A stretch of DNA of 64,000 bases from Paenibacillus oceani (GTDB lineage: Bacteria; Bacillota; Bacilli; Paenibacillales; NBRC-103111). The notes under the pieces were generated by a model. It did no database searches, was not told the origin of the DNA, and saw nothing but the letters and a program-made list of their open reading frames with translations. The DNA lies in assembly GCF_014705615.1 (NCBI RefSeq), contig NZ_JACXJA010000032.1:50583-114582 (forward strand), written 5' to 3'. Below, one piece after another: positions 36,030 through 44,982 of the stretch. The first letter of the stretch is position 1. Each line of letters begins with the position of its first letter. The position numbers and the translations under genes were made by a program.

Positions 36030-37349
36030 TTACTTTTTGTAAATCTCTTCGATTTTGGTCTGCAAATCTTTGATGGCCGTCTCCGGCGAATAGCTCGGCT
36101 CAAGCAGTAGCTTCTGGAACGTATCGTTCACGACGCGCAGGTTGAACGCTTCGCCCGCTTTCGGGTTGTATTCGCCCGGATAACCGAGGAAGGAGAACCC
36201 TTTTACCGAATCGACGAACGCTTTATTTCTTTCGTCCTGCCAGATCTGCTCGCCCGTCAGCTTCGTATAAACCGGACCGGTAAGCGGCGCGCCTTTTTCA
36301 ATCCACGTCTTGTACCAGTCGGTCGCGAGCATATACTCGACGAACTGCTTGGCCAGTTCTTTGTTTTGCGAATCTTTAAAAATGCCGAGGTTGTTGCTGA
36401 TTCCCGGAATAAATGTCCCTTTCGGCCCGGCCGGGTAAGGTGCGATTCCCGTCTTCTCATACAAGTCAGGGTTGTCCTTTTTGATCGTGCTGAGCAAGCT
36501 TCCGACGTTAAATACCATCGCGGCCTGGCCGCTCAAATACGCTTTGTTGTTGCCGCTGTCGTCCCAGCCGATCGCACTTGGAGGCGTGCTTTTGTCGGTC
36601 ATGAAGATGTCGCGGATGAACTTCGTCGCTTCGATCGTTTCCGGCGAATTCGCGATGACCGTCTTGCCGTCCTTCGTATCGAGCGAGCCGCCGTACGACC
36701 AGATGATGCCGCGGGTGAGGAATTCGGCGTCGGAGTTGCCCTTGCCGTAGCCCATGCCGGCGCCGTACACGCCTTTGCCCGGATCGGTCAGCGCCTTGGC
36801 CATCTTGCGGAACTCGTCCCATGTTTTGGGAGGAGCGTCGAAGCCGGCGTTTTTCAGCATATCTTTGCGGTAATACAGCACTTGCGATTCGGTCCAAAAC
36901 GGGATCGCGTATTGCTTCCCTTGGAAGGTGATCGCCTTTTTCATGCTGGCCTGCAGCTCGCCGTTTTTGCTTTCGATCGATTTGACCAGATCGGTCGTAT
37001 CCTCAAGCACGCCCTTGGCGTAAAATTGGCCGATTTCCTGATAGCCGAAAAACGAGATGTCCGGTACGGTCCTCGATTCGATAGCAGCGGACCATTTCGG
37101 GTAAAAGTCTTCATAAGCGATCAATTCGATATTGACGTTGACGTTGTGTTCGGTTCCGAACTGTTTGGCCCGCTCTTGCACAAGCTTGTTTTGGTCCTCG
37201 AACAGCTGCTTTTTCATCCAGAATGTAAGCGTCGGCTTGGATTTGTTGTCGGCAGCCGTATCTCCCGCCGTCTGGCCTCCCGTGCTGCATCCTGCAGCCA
37301 GCGCCGCAAGCAGCGACACCGCCGCCCCCTTCTTGATCCATCGATTCAT
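36030..37349 (-). CDS. Sugar-binding lipoprotein of the MalF/MalG-type importer
   Basis: 439 residues from ATG 37349, chosen because GGGAGGTCACCACGA precedes it. Lipobox LAALAAGC. The mature part has the bacterial SBP_bac_1 pattern: TLTFWMKKQLF, GYQEIGQFYAKGVLEDTT, IPFWTESQVLYYRKDMLKNA, SGQAAMVFNVGSLLS and a C-terminal LLLEPSYSPETAIKDLQTKI. It would carry an oligosaccharide or sugar acid to the permeases downstream. The ligand is unknown. Confidence 0.93.
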   Translation of the reverse strand: MNRWIKKGAAVSLLAALAAGCSTGGQTAGDTAADNKSKPTLTFWMKKQLFEDQNKLVQERAKQFGTEHNVNVNIELIAYEDFYPKWSAAIESRTVPDISFFGYQEIGQFYAKGVLEDTTDLVKSIESKNGELQASMKKAITFQGKQYAIPFWTESQVLYYRKDMLKNAGFDAPPKTWDEFRKMAKALTDPGKGVYGAGMGYGKGNSDAEFLTRGIIWSYGGSLDTKDGKTVIANSPETIEATKFIRDIFMTDKSTPPSAIGWDDSGNNKAYLSGQAAMVFNVGSLLSTIKKDNPDLYEKTGIAPYPAGPKGTFIPGISNNLGIFKDSQNKELAKQFVEYMLATDWYKTWIEKGAPLTGPVYTKLTGEQIWQDERNKAFVDSVKGFSFLGYPGEYNPKAGEAFNLRVVNDTFQKLLLEPSYSPETAIKDLQTKIEEIYKK

Positions 37350-37542
37350 TCGTGGTGACCTCCCGTAGTAGCGATCGCCATAAGCGTCGCCTTTATAGTC
37401 GGGGCTTCCGATTCTTCCGCCGTCGCGGGCCCGAAAACCTCTTGTCTTCATAGTAAAGCGTTTCCCCTTCGCTTAAAATGACAACTATTTAACCGCGATG
37501 ATACTAATTTAACGAGATCGCGGCAGTCGGTTCGGGTACGTC

Positions 37543-37578
37543 AAAAAGCGGCTTCATCCAGTTGAGGACGAGCCGCTT
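37543..37578 (-). terminator. Terminator after the YesN-type regulator gene
   Basis: Stem AAGCGGCT / AGCCGCTT with pairing extended towards the loop, then TTTTT on the minus strand. It separates the sensor genes (upstream) from the binding-protein operon (downstream), so the latter must have its own promoter. Confidence 0.75.
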
Positions 37579-37583
37579 CCCGC

Positions 37584-39272
37584 TTACAATTCGCCGACCG
37601 TTTCAAGCTTCTGGCGAAACTCTTGCGGTGTGACCGAATAATATTTTTTGAACACTTTGATAAAATAGTTTGGGTTCTGGTAACCGAGCCGCAGCGCAAC
37701 CTCGTAGTTTTTCAGCGCCGGATCGGCAAGCAGCACGGCTGCCTTCTCCATTTTCAGGCGCAGCACGAAATCGCTCAAATTTTCTCCGGTTTCCAGCTTA
37801 AAGATTCGCGACACATGAACGGGGTGCATATACATCGAGTCGGCGATCGTCTGCAGCGACACGTCGTCCACCAGATGCTTTTCCACAAAATGCTTGATTT
37901 TCCGTACGGCGTTCTCCCGGTCGTTGCGCGTCTCGCTCTCCATGCATTGCTGCAGCAGCTCCAGCGACTGGAACGTCCATTGTTGAAACGATTCCAACGA
38001 GCGGATCGGGGTCAAACCCGTCACGTCGGACAGCAAAGGACCGATCATATCGGTCAAATGCCGGCCGTTTTTGTGCGCGAACGAGCTGAATGAGGAATAG
38101 ATGGAGAAAAACGCCTCTGTCACATGCTCCCTGGAATCGGCCCACTTCGAGCTCAGCTCCTCCCAAGCGCCGGTCAGCTTGTCGCGTGTCCGCTCGAAGT
38201 CTCCGGACTCGAGCAGATGAACGAGCATCGGCGGTTCGTTCAGCCGCTGCAGTGCATGGACCGGCATCCGCTCGAGCTCATCCGACACATAGATGAGCAG
38301 TCCGCTTTGATGACCGACTTGTCTGCGCATCGACAGCAGGATTTCTTCGTACAAGCGTTGTATATCGAACGGGAACGAACCCCAGCGGCTAATAAGGACG
38401 GAGACGCTCCCTTTCAAATACCGCGTCACCCCAAGCTGCAGCTGGGACGCGATCGACTGGAGCCGGCTTTCCGCCGGTTCGGTTGGCCGCTCCGCGGATT
38501 GCGTCGGCGGCGCCGGCAGCTCGCTCTGCTCCGGGCTGCTGTCCCGCCGTTCCCGCAGTGTGACCAGAAATACGAGATAACCGTGTATATCCTTGCAGCT
38601 CCATAGCCGGAACTCGTCCTCGAACAGCTCTTCCGCCATATTGACGACCGCGTATTCCATCAGCGACAAGCTGTAAAAATCGAGCTCGGTCAGCCGGTCT
38701 TCCAGCCTGCACAGCAGCAGCGCGAACCGTTCGTCCGTCGCCATCTCGATTTTGAGCGATTCCAGCTTGTGCCCGAGCTTGTCCGGCGACAGCTTCGTTC
38801 CTTGCAGCAGATCGGCGAGAAGATCGCCGCGCAGCTTCGGAAGATGCTCCTGGAACGCTTTGACGACACGCTCGTACGCCCGGTTCTCATCCCGTTCCCT
38901 CCGCAGCTCCGCGACCAGCTGGCCGGCCTTGGCCAACACTTCATCGTCGCCGACCGGCTTCAGCAAGTATTCATGGGCGTCGTGCCGGATGGCCTCTTGC
39001 GCATAAGAGAATTCCGCATGGCCCGACAGCAGGATGCATTTCACCCATTTCCATTCGCGGCGGACGAGCGCCAGCAGCTCAAGCCCGTTCATGCCCGGCA
39101 TGCGGATATCAGTCATCATGATATCGATCGTATTCGTCTTCAGCACTTCCAGAGCTTCACTGCCCGAATAAGCTTTAAATACGGCGGAAATGCCGATTTC
39201 CCGCCAAGGCAGCGTATCCGCCAAGCTGTCTACCACACTCGCTTCGTCATCGACGATCAACAGTTGAAACAT
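37584..39272 (-). CDS. AraC-type response regulator (YesN-like)
   Basis: 562 residues from ATG 39272, preceded by AGGAGGGATTCAG. Receiver domain 1-125: QLLIVDDEASVVDSL, phosphoacceptor in IMMTDIRMPGMNG, Lys in YLLKPVG. A long middle region of unknown fold follows. The C-terminal AraC double helix-turn-helix (SLQTIADSMYMHPVHVSRIF, RLGYQNPNYFIKVFKKYYSV) occupies the last 105 residues. The gene lies 34 bases after the kinase. Probably activates the downstream importer operon on detecting its sugar (inference). Confidence 0.92.
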   Translation of the reverse strand: MFQLLIVDDEASVVDSLADTLPWREIGISAVFKAYSGSEALEVLKTNTIDIMMTDIRMPGMNGLELLALVRREWKWVKCILLSGHAEFSYAQEAIRHDAHEYLLKPVGDDEVLAKAGQLVAELRRERDENRAYERVVKAFQEHLPKLRGDLLADLLQGTKLSPDKLGHKLESLKIEMATDERFALLLCRLEDRLTELDFYSLSLMEYAVVNMAEELFEDEFRLWSCKDIHGYLVFLVTLRERRDSSPEQSELPAPPTQSAERPTEPAESRLQSIASQLQLGVTRYLKGSVSVLISRWGSFPFDIQRLYEEILLSMRRQVGHQSGLLIYVSDELERMPVHALQRLNEPPMLVHLLESGDFERTRDKLTGAWEELSSKWADSREHVTEAFFSIYSSFSSFAHKNGRHLTDMIGPLLSDVTGLTPIRSLESFQQWTFQSLELLQQCMESETRNDRENAVRKIKHFVEKHLVDDVSLQTIADSMYMHPVHVSRIFKLETGENLSDFVLRLKMEKAAVLLADPALKNYEVALRLGYQNPNYFIKVFKKYYSVTPQEFRQKLETVGEL

Positions 39273-39305
39273 CTGAATCCCTCCTAATCGGCCCATAAGC
39301 TCCGG

Positions 39306-41006
39306 TCACGGCGTATCCTGCCGCTCCTCCCATACCAGCTCCACGCGCAAGCCGCCGGATTCGGAGCGGCCAAAGATCAGCCCCGACCTTCCGCCGTATT
39401 TATGCACGAGACGCTGATGCGTGTTCCACAGGCCGAACCCGGTCTCCTCGTCTTGGGGCGACACGACTTTACGCTGCAGCTCCGCAATCTGCTCCATCGA
39501 CAGGCCGGGACCGTTATCTTCAACGACGATCCATCTCACCTCGTCTTCCTGCATGCCCGTAATCGTAATTAAGCCGAAGCGGGCGCTGTTTTCCACACCG
39601 TGTACGATCGCATTTTCCACAAGCGGCTGGACGAGCAGGCGCGGAATGTCCAGGGACAGCATCGGCTCGGGAATGTCGATCTCGTAATGAAACCGCTGCA
39701 TGCGCATCGTCTGGATCGTCAAATAGTTTTCGATCAGCTTCATTTCTTCGGCCAAAGACGCCGTGGGTTTCTCGAGGCGGGTCGAATAGCGGTAATACTC
39801 GCCCAGGTTAAGCGCCATGGCGGAAACCGCATCCTTATCGCCCAAGTTTGACATGTTTTTAATATAAAACAGGCAGTTGTACAAAAAGTGCGGATTAATT
39901 TGCGACTGCAGCTGCTTAAGCGTCGCCTCCTTCGAACGGAGCGTCTCCTTGTACACTTTCTCGATCAAATCGCCGATCTGCCTGGCCATCTCGTTGAAGC
40001 TGCCGAACAGAAAGTCGAATTCGTTGTTCGGCTGACGTTTCAGCCTGGCCGAATATTGGCCGTCCTTGATCCGCTGCACGCCCTGGATCAGCATCCGGAT
40101 CGGCCGCTGCACGTTCCGGTACAGTAGCAGCGTCACCAATACGGCGAGCGCCATCAGCAGACATATCGAAGCGTAAAACAAGTTCCGGCTTGTGACGATC
40201 GGCGCGAACACGGACTGAAGCGGGACGATATCGACGAGAAACCAGCCAAGACTTTCGGAGCGGATGTAATTCACGATATAGGTGCCATCCTGCAGTCCAA
40301 CCGTCATGCTGCCTCCATGCGGGGATAACTCCGTCCTGTCCAGCCGCTCCGCGATCCGGTCGATCAGCGTACGATTGGCCGTGTAGCTGATGATCGGCTC
40401 CATCCCGGCATGGTACAGGAACGGTTCGTGTTCGCCGCCTTGCTTGAGCAGGTTCAGCATATTCCGCAGATTGTCGTCGGTAAACCGCACCTCAACGAGC
40501 AGATTAGGGATATCGCTTTCCTTGATCCGGGAAAAAAACGTTTGCGTAATCCCGAACGTAACCGCGCTCCGGTGCGACCATAGTTTCCATTGCGGGTTAC
40601 GGATATAGGCCTCGTCGTATTGGACCGAATAATCGGTCGATAATATTTCTTTGGAATCGAGCACATACAAAATAATCTGGTTGTTCCAGGCGCTTGTCGC
40701 AATCTGCATATTGAGCATCTCGACGATCCGGTTGCGCCGCTGCATCTGCACGACCCGCGAATCTTCGCTTCTGCCCTCCAAATATTCCTTGATACTGTAA
40801 TCGCGGCTAGCTGTTACCGAATATTTCGTCAATTGATCGATCATCATTTCCATCTGGCTCATAAAAAAGGCGAGTCGGTTTTTGTTGCCGGCTTCGATCG
40901 TGTCGCGTACGACGCTCACACTGACCTGATTGGAGTATCCGTACAGCAGCATGATCGGAATGAGCAGCGAGACGAGCAGCAAAATAATTTTCCCGAACGT
41001 ATTCAT
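39306..41006 (-). CDS. YesM-type sensor histidine kinase, coupled to a binding-protein gene
   Basis: 566 residues. Two membrane helices near 10-25 (IILLLVSLLIPIMLLYGYSN) and 277-297, enclosing a large extracellular sensor; then HAMP (LKRQPNNEFDFLF), the YesM/LytS-type phosphoacceptor box QSQINPHFLYNCLFYIKNMS near 365, and an HATPase_c domain with VENAIVHGVEN and VVEDNGPGLS. The start overlaps the stop of the binding-lipoprotein gene by four bases (ATGA), so both are translated together. That arrangement suggests the lipoprotein serves as the ligand-binding partner of the kinase. Confidence 0.92.
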   Translation of the reverse strand: MNTFGKIILLLVSLLIPIMLLYGYSNQVSVSVVRDTIEAGNKNRLAFFMSQMEMMIDQLTKYSVTASRDYSIKEYLEGRSEDSRVVQMQRRNRIVEMLNMQIATSAWNNQIILYVLDSKEILSTDYSVQYDEAYIRNPQWKLWSHRSAVTFGITQTFFSRIKESDIPNLLVEVRFTDDNLRNMLNLLKQGGEHEPFLYHAGMEPIISYTANRTLIDRIAERLDRTELSPHGGSMTVGLQDGTYIVNYIRSESLGWFLVDIVPLQSVFAPIVTSRNLFYASICLLMALAVLVTLLLYRNVQRPIRMLIQGVQRIKDGQYSARLKRQPNNEFDFLFGSFNEMARQIGDLIEKVYKETLRSKEATLKQLQSQINPHFLYNCLFYIKNMSNLGDKDAVSAMALNLGEYYRYSTRLEKPTASLAEEMKLIENYLTIQTMRMQRFHYEIDIPEPMLSLDIPRLLVQPLVENAIVHGVENSARFGLITITGMQEDEVRWIVVEDNGPGLSMEQIAELQRKVVSPQDEETGFGLWNTHQRLVHKYGGRSGLIFGRSESGGLRVELVWEERQDTP

Positions 41007-42337
41007 GGGCTTCGCTCCTTGTCGATGAGCGCTTGAAAATCGCGGTTCGCCTTGTCGGCTGCGGCCTGGATATCTTCGTCCAGCAGTCCTTGAACGACGA
41101 TATCGCCTATCAGATCACGAGCCGCCCCTACATCGACGACCTTCGGGCGGTCATGACCGACACCGATGCGCATCGATTCCGTTACGACGGCAATGTACGA
41201 TTCCGGAAAACCCGACATGCCATGCGGATCGCTCCAGACGGACTGACGCGCGCCCGGATTTCCCAATTGCTGCGTCTTCATCACAATGTCCTTACTGGTC
41301 GCCCAGCGGATAAATTGCCAGGCGGCCTCCTTCCGGTCCGATGCCACGTTCATTCCCAGGCCCCAGGCGGTAATGCTGTACGGTCTTGCGCCTGCCTGAC
41401 CGGCCGGGAACGTGGCGAAACCGACCTTGTCCTTGATGGATGATTGCTCGGAGCCGATCGCGATCGAATAGATCGCGCTTGCGTCCGTGTAAAACGCCGC
41501 TTTTCCCTGCGAGAACAAACCTGCTGCTTGCTGCCAGCCCATGTTGAAAACGCCGGAAGGACCGTATCGCTTGAGCATCGTAACGTAACGGCCGATCCCT
41601 CTGACCGCTTCGGGGGTATTAATCGCTGCCATGCCGTTTTGCTGAAAATCGCCTCCCTCCGAATAAAGGAAGGAAGACAATTGGGTTACAAGCGCGTTCC
41701 GCTGTCCGCGGGCTACGAAACCGTATACGCCTCCTGCCGGATCGTGCAGCGCCCTGGCGGCCGCCTCCAGCTCATCGAGCGTGCGCGGAACGGACAATCC
41801 GGCTTCCTCAAGCAAATCTTTGCGGTAGTACAAAATCTGCTGTTCCGTCGACAACGGCATAGCCGCAATCGAACCGTCCAAGGTGACGGATTCGATGGCG
41901 ACCTGCGAAAAATCGGCGAAGTCGTATCCCGCGTCACCATTGACAAACCGGTTTAGCGGCTCCAGCGTACCGCTTACGCCGAACGATCTCAGCTCTTCCA
42001 GCGGCCGCAGCATAAAGACGTCCGGGTTGGCGCTGCCCGCCGCAAATTGGACGGACAGCCTCTGGCTGAGCTGCTCGTTCGTAAAGCTCGTTAAGTCGAC
42101 CTTAAGTCCGGTTTTGGCCTCGAATTCCGGCAGCAGCGCACGAATCGCATCAGCCGCCGGACTATTGCCCATATATACCGTAATGCTTCTACCAAGAAGC
42201 GATTCTCCCAAGCCGTCTGAGCCGGGAAATCCCGGCTGCCCGCCGTCGCCGCGACAGCCGGCCGTCCATGCCGCAAGTAGCGACAAGATCGCGATCGTTA
42301 AATAAACCCGGAAGCTGAGTTTGCGAATACGTATCAT
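41003..42337 (-). CDS. Extracellular solute-binding lipoprotein, likely kinase co-sensor
   Basis: 444 residues from ATG 42337; GGGAGACCGC precedes it. Lipobox AAWTAGC. SBP_bac_1 pattern follows: SITVYMGNSPAADAIRALLP, MLRPLEELRSFGVSGTLEPL, LSTEQQILYYRKDLLEEAGL, FSQGKAAFYTDASAIYS. No permease gene is attached; the next gene, overlapping by four bases, is the YesM-type kinase. I infer the protein senses the sugar and presents it to the kinase, rather than feeding a transporter. It could also be shared with the importer at 34.2-37.3 kb. Confidence 0.9.
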   Translation of the reverse strand: MIRIRKLSFRVYLTIAILSLLAAWTAGCRGDGGQPGFPGSDGLGESLLGRSITVYMGNSPAADAIRALLPEFEAKTGLKVDLTSFTNEQLSQRLSVQFAAGSANPDVFMLRPLEELRSFGVSGTLEPLNRFVNGDAGYDFADFSQVAIESVTLDGSIAAMPLSTEQQILYYRKDLLEEAGLSVPRTLDELEAAARALHDPAGGVYGFVARGQRNALVTQLSSFLYSEGGDFQQNGMAAINTPEAVRGIGRYVTMLKRYGPSGVFNMGWQQAAGLFSQGKAAFYTDASAIYSIAIGSEQSSIKDKVGFATFPAGQAGARPYSITAWGLGMNVASDRKEAAWQFIRWATSKDIVMKTQQLGNPGARQSVWSDPHGMSGFPESYIAVVTESMRIGVGHDRPKVVDVGAARDLIGDIVVQGLLDEDIQAAADKANRDFQALIDKERSP

Positions 42338-42465
42338 AAGAAGCGGTCTCCCATTGTTTTTTCCGGATAATCCATTATAAGAATAGCTTGTCCCGGTTTG
42401 AAAATGGTATTTATTTAACAACCGCTATACATTTTTAGCGGATTTCTAGATTTTCAGACTACCGC

Positions 42466-42506
42466 AAAAAGGGCAGCACCGGATCGACACATCCAAGTCT
42501 GCCCTG
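42466..42506 (-). terminator. Terminator after the GyrI-like gene
   Basis: Stem AGGGCAG / CTGCCCT with a long loop, followed by TTTTT on the minus strand. It lies about 110 bases after the GyrI-like gene and before the next operon. Confidence 0.5.
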
Positions 42507-42612
42507 CGATTTGTTTTAGTGGTACCCTTGGCAGGATTCCATAAACGATTACGGAACGTTTAAGGCCACCCCTTTAGCGGAATGGCCCTCTCTCGGTATG
42601 TAAAAGTGCAGA

Positions 42613-43158
42613 CTACTTTCCTACATACATCCCGTAATCCAATATCACATTCTCCTGATCGTCCGGAGTCGTAAACCGCGGATGGTTGTATCGCTCAAAA
42701 AACCACCACCACTTCTCTTCCGGGCCTTTAAAATCATCACGGAAATGCCCCATTTGGTTTTCCTGCAGTTTGGCCATGCACCGGTTATGAGGCTCCTGCC
42801 CGTATAATTCACCGTTATTCGAATTTCCGTAAATCCAGCAAATCCCCACGTCCCCTTCCGGGATATCGATGGAATCGAAATGCTCGGGGACAGCCGTTTG
42901 TTCCGGGAAAAAGACGCCGATCCAGTATTGGAAGCTGTTAGCTTTGTCCGAACAACCCATCAAGCCTAAATATCCGTTCTCGATCCCTTGAAGGACACCT
43001 AGCTGTTCAAGCTGCTGGAACCAGCCCTTTTGAAACCATTCCCTCCATTTGTGGCCATAACCGCCGTCAGATCCCCGATCCGCATCCGTGTAACATTTGC
43101 CTATGAATCGCAGTGAGGGTAAATGTTCTTTGCAAACCTTGATAATCTCGGCTCCCAA
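42613..43158 (-). CDS. GyrI-like effector-binding protein (tentative)
   Basis: 181 residues starting at TTG 43158, 8 bases after AAGGGAGG. Sequence elements LPSLRFIGKCYTD near the N terminus and PEHFDSIDIPEGDVGICWIY in the middle follow the beta-alpha pattern of the GyrI/AraC effector-binding domain (YdeE-like), which binds small hydrophobic molecules. There is no DNA-binding part. It lies alone between a terminator and the second DapA-family locus. The family call is by pattern only. Confidence 0.6.
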   Translation of the reverse strand: MGAEIIKVCKEHLPSLRFIGKCYTDADRGSDGGYGHKWREWFQKGWFQQLEQLGVLQGIENGYLGLMGCSDKANSFQYWIGVFFPEQTAVPEHFDSIDIPEGDVGICWIYGNSNNGELYGQEPHNRCMAKLQENQMGHFRDDFKGPEEKWWWFFERYNHPRFTTPDDQENVILDYGMYVGK

Positions 43159-43370
43159 TGTATAGCCTCCCTTAATCCGCTATCGTTCCCGTTCTATTGT
43201 AGCATGTTTTTGCACCGGTAACTTCGTAATCCGCAGGAAACGGCACTGGATCAATAGCTGTATACAAAAAAATAATCCGCGATGTACGCGGACCCATAGT
43301 GGTGCAACTTCTGTTTGGTATCGGCAACTCTTCTTAGTAGAGTCATTTAATCCGTTGGTATCCGGAACTG

Positions 43371-44252
43371 CTAGATCAGCGCCAGCCGCTGCATGCATTC
43401 ACGCACCTTTTCCTGCTGCTCCGGGCCGATCGGCTGCATGTAATCGGGATGAAACGTCCCTTCGAATCCGAGCAAATTCATCGCATGTGTAAAGGCCGGG
43501 AAAACGCCGACTTCGACAAACGTATCCCGCAGCAGCAAAATCCCGTCCAGACACCGAGCCGCCGCTTCGTTGTCCCCGGCCTCGAGCGCCTTATACATGG
43601 CAGTGGTTAAAGAGGCGGTACAGCTGAACATGCCGTCCAAATTGTCGCGAATTCCGTAAGTGTACGCCGCATCGAACACATCGAGGCCGCTGAACATGAT
43701 GCGAAAATCGGGATTGACAGTCGGCTGCAGTCTAGACAACACTCTCGCTGTTGTCAGATCGCCGGTTTTGATGCCGCCGATGTTCGGCACCTTCATCAGC
43801 TTTTCCGCCGTTTGAACCGAAATTTTGCTCTGCGTCACAACCGCCAAATCATACAAATAAACCGGATATGGCGAAGAAGCGGCCAACGACGTGAAAAAGT
43901 TGACGATATCGGCTTGTGTCAGCGGGTAATAATACGGCGTCGTGGCGACAACTCCATCGATCGCAAGCCCGTCGAGCCGATCCATCCGTTCTTGGACCCG
44001 TCCGATCGAATTGTCCATTACGCCGATAAGCACCGGGCAAGCGCCTCTCGCCTCTTCGACGGCGATTCTGGCGATGTCGGCCGTTTCACCGCCGCGGATA
44101 TAGGGCTGCTGCCCCATCGATCCCATAACGAGCAACCCGGCTGCTCCTGCTTCAATTTGATCCGCGACGTGACGCCGCAAGCTTCCTGCGATCAATCGTC
44201 CATTCTCGTCCAGAGGCGTACCCAATGCCGGAAAAAAGCCTTGTTTTCCCAT
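43371..44252 (-). CDS. Second DapA-family lyase
   Basis: 293 residues with the DapA barrel, the Tyr region YPVYLYDLAVVT and the likely Schiff-base Lys in IGGIKTGDL near 162. The carboxylate-binding loop usually read as GTTGE is here GSMGQQPYIRGGE, which suggests a different acid substrate. AGGGAGAGAACATAC precedes the ATG. Upstream lies a truncated binding-protein gene with FadR-like operators. It may once have been part of an importer operon like the one at 31.3-37.3 kb. Confidence 0.88.
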   Translation of the reverse strand: MGKQGFFPALGTPLDENGRLIAGSLRRHVADQIEAGAAGLLVMGSMGQQPYIRGGETADIARIAVEEARGACPVLIGVMDNSIGRVQERMDRLDGLAIDGVVATTPYYYPLTQADIVNFFTSLAASSPYPVYLYDLAVVTQSKISVQTAEKLMKVPNIGGIKTGDLTTARVLSRLQPTVNPDFRIMFSGLDVFDAAYTYGIRDNLDGMFSCTASLTTAMYKALEAGDNEAAARCLDGILLLRDTFVEVGVFPAFTHAMNLLGFEGTFHPDYMQPIGPEQQEKVRECMQRLALI

Positions 44253-44320
44253 GTATGTTCTCTCCCTATTCGGCTCCAGGCCGTTTGATATCTATGTGCG
44301 CCGGTTTATCACCGGACCGC

Positions 44321-44653
44321 TCACTTTCCTTGCTCGGTCGCGATACGCTTATCTACACGCTCTCCCGCTTCCCTTAATACGGTGTTCACATCTTGACCGG
44401 CCAAATGATCCTTGAGCGCAGTCGTCATCTCCGAATTGCCGATGGTCAGATAAGGGGTGATCGTTAACGGAGCATACGTCCGAGGGATTAGCGCCTTCAC
44501 GTTTTTCCTCTGAAAACCGGGCAAATCGGCGCCGAATGTCTGCATCAGCTTATTCGGGTCTTTCGCCACCGGCAAAATGGCCGTCGTCTTACCTAACCAC
44601 TCCTGGAATTCATCCGATGCGATAAAGGCCATTTGACCGCCATCGACTTGCAC
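44321..44653 (-). pseudogene. Solute-binding protein gene, C-terminal remnant
   Basis: The 110 residues match the last quarter of a sugar-binding lipoprotein: AFIASDEFQEWLGKTTAILP, LIPRTYAPLTITPYLTIGNS, LAGQDVNTVLREAGERVDKR. The signal sequence, lipobox and first three quarters are absent. Just upstream a strong ribosome binding site (GAGGAAGGAG) leads into MFTPFFVILRIKRAS, a frame that does not continue as a binding protein. I take it as the original start region brought next to the tail by a deletion, followed by the intact lyase gene. Confidence 0.7.
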
Positions 44654-44705
44654 GCTTGATTCGAAGGATCACAAAAAATGGAGTAAACATCTCCTTCCTC
44701 AATAT

Positions 44706-44722
44706 ATATTATGGTCTGACCA
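44706..44722. promoter_or_regulatory. FadR/GntR-type operator, site 1
   Basis: Contains the palindrome TGGTCTGACCA, matching the known E. coli FadR core TGGTCNGACCA. Sixteen of 17 bases repeat in inverted orientation at 44770-44786. It lies upstream of the truncated binding-protein gene and the lyase. Confidence 0.6.
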
Positions 44723-44769
44723 AAAATAGGATAAGATCCGAACGCATTTGCATAAGTTTTATTGCCTGA

Positions 44770-44786
44770 TGGTCATACCATAATAT
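44770..44786. promoter_or_regulatory. FadR/GntR-type operator, site 2
   Basis: TGGTCATACCATAATAT, the inverted copy of site 1 with one difference; centres are 58 bases apart, compatible with DNA looping or cooperative binding. Which regulator binds is not known; two GntR-family genes lie 20 kb away. Confidence 0.55.
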
Positions 44787-44927
44787 CCTTATTTGCATTT
44801 AGCATACAAGGTCTATCCCGGATCGTCAACAAGTTTTTATCTCTTAAGTTTCTAACTCTTCAGTTGCCTGGCCTTCCACATTCAGACCGGTTCCTTTATA
44901 CGGGCCTGCTACGATTCTGCATATAAC

Positions 44928-44979
44928 AACAAAATCAATCCCTTCCCGGTCAAAACGGGCGAGTGGGATTGATTTTGTT
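44928..44979 (-). terminator. Terminator after the second FAD oxidoreductase gene
   Basis: Long stem AACAAAATCAATCCC / GGGATTGATTTTGTT flanking a second small stem (CCCG/CGGG). It follows the stop of the FAD oxidoreductase gene by a few bases. Confidence 0.75.
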
Positions 44980-44982
44980 ACT

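Noticed and set aside
37435..37455. CcpA-like site (TAAAGCGTTTCC) upstream of the binding-protein gene
   Set aside because: Too many mismatches to the known cre consensus to be supported by eye.
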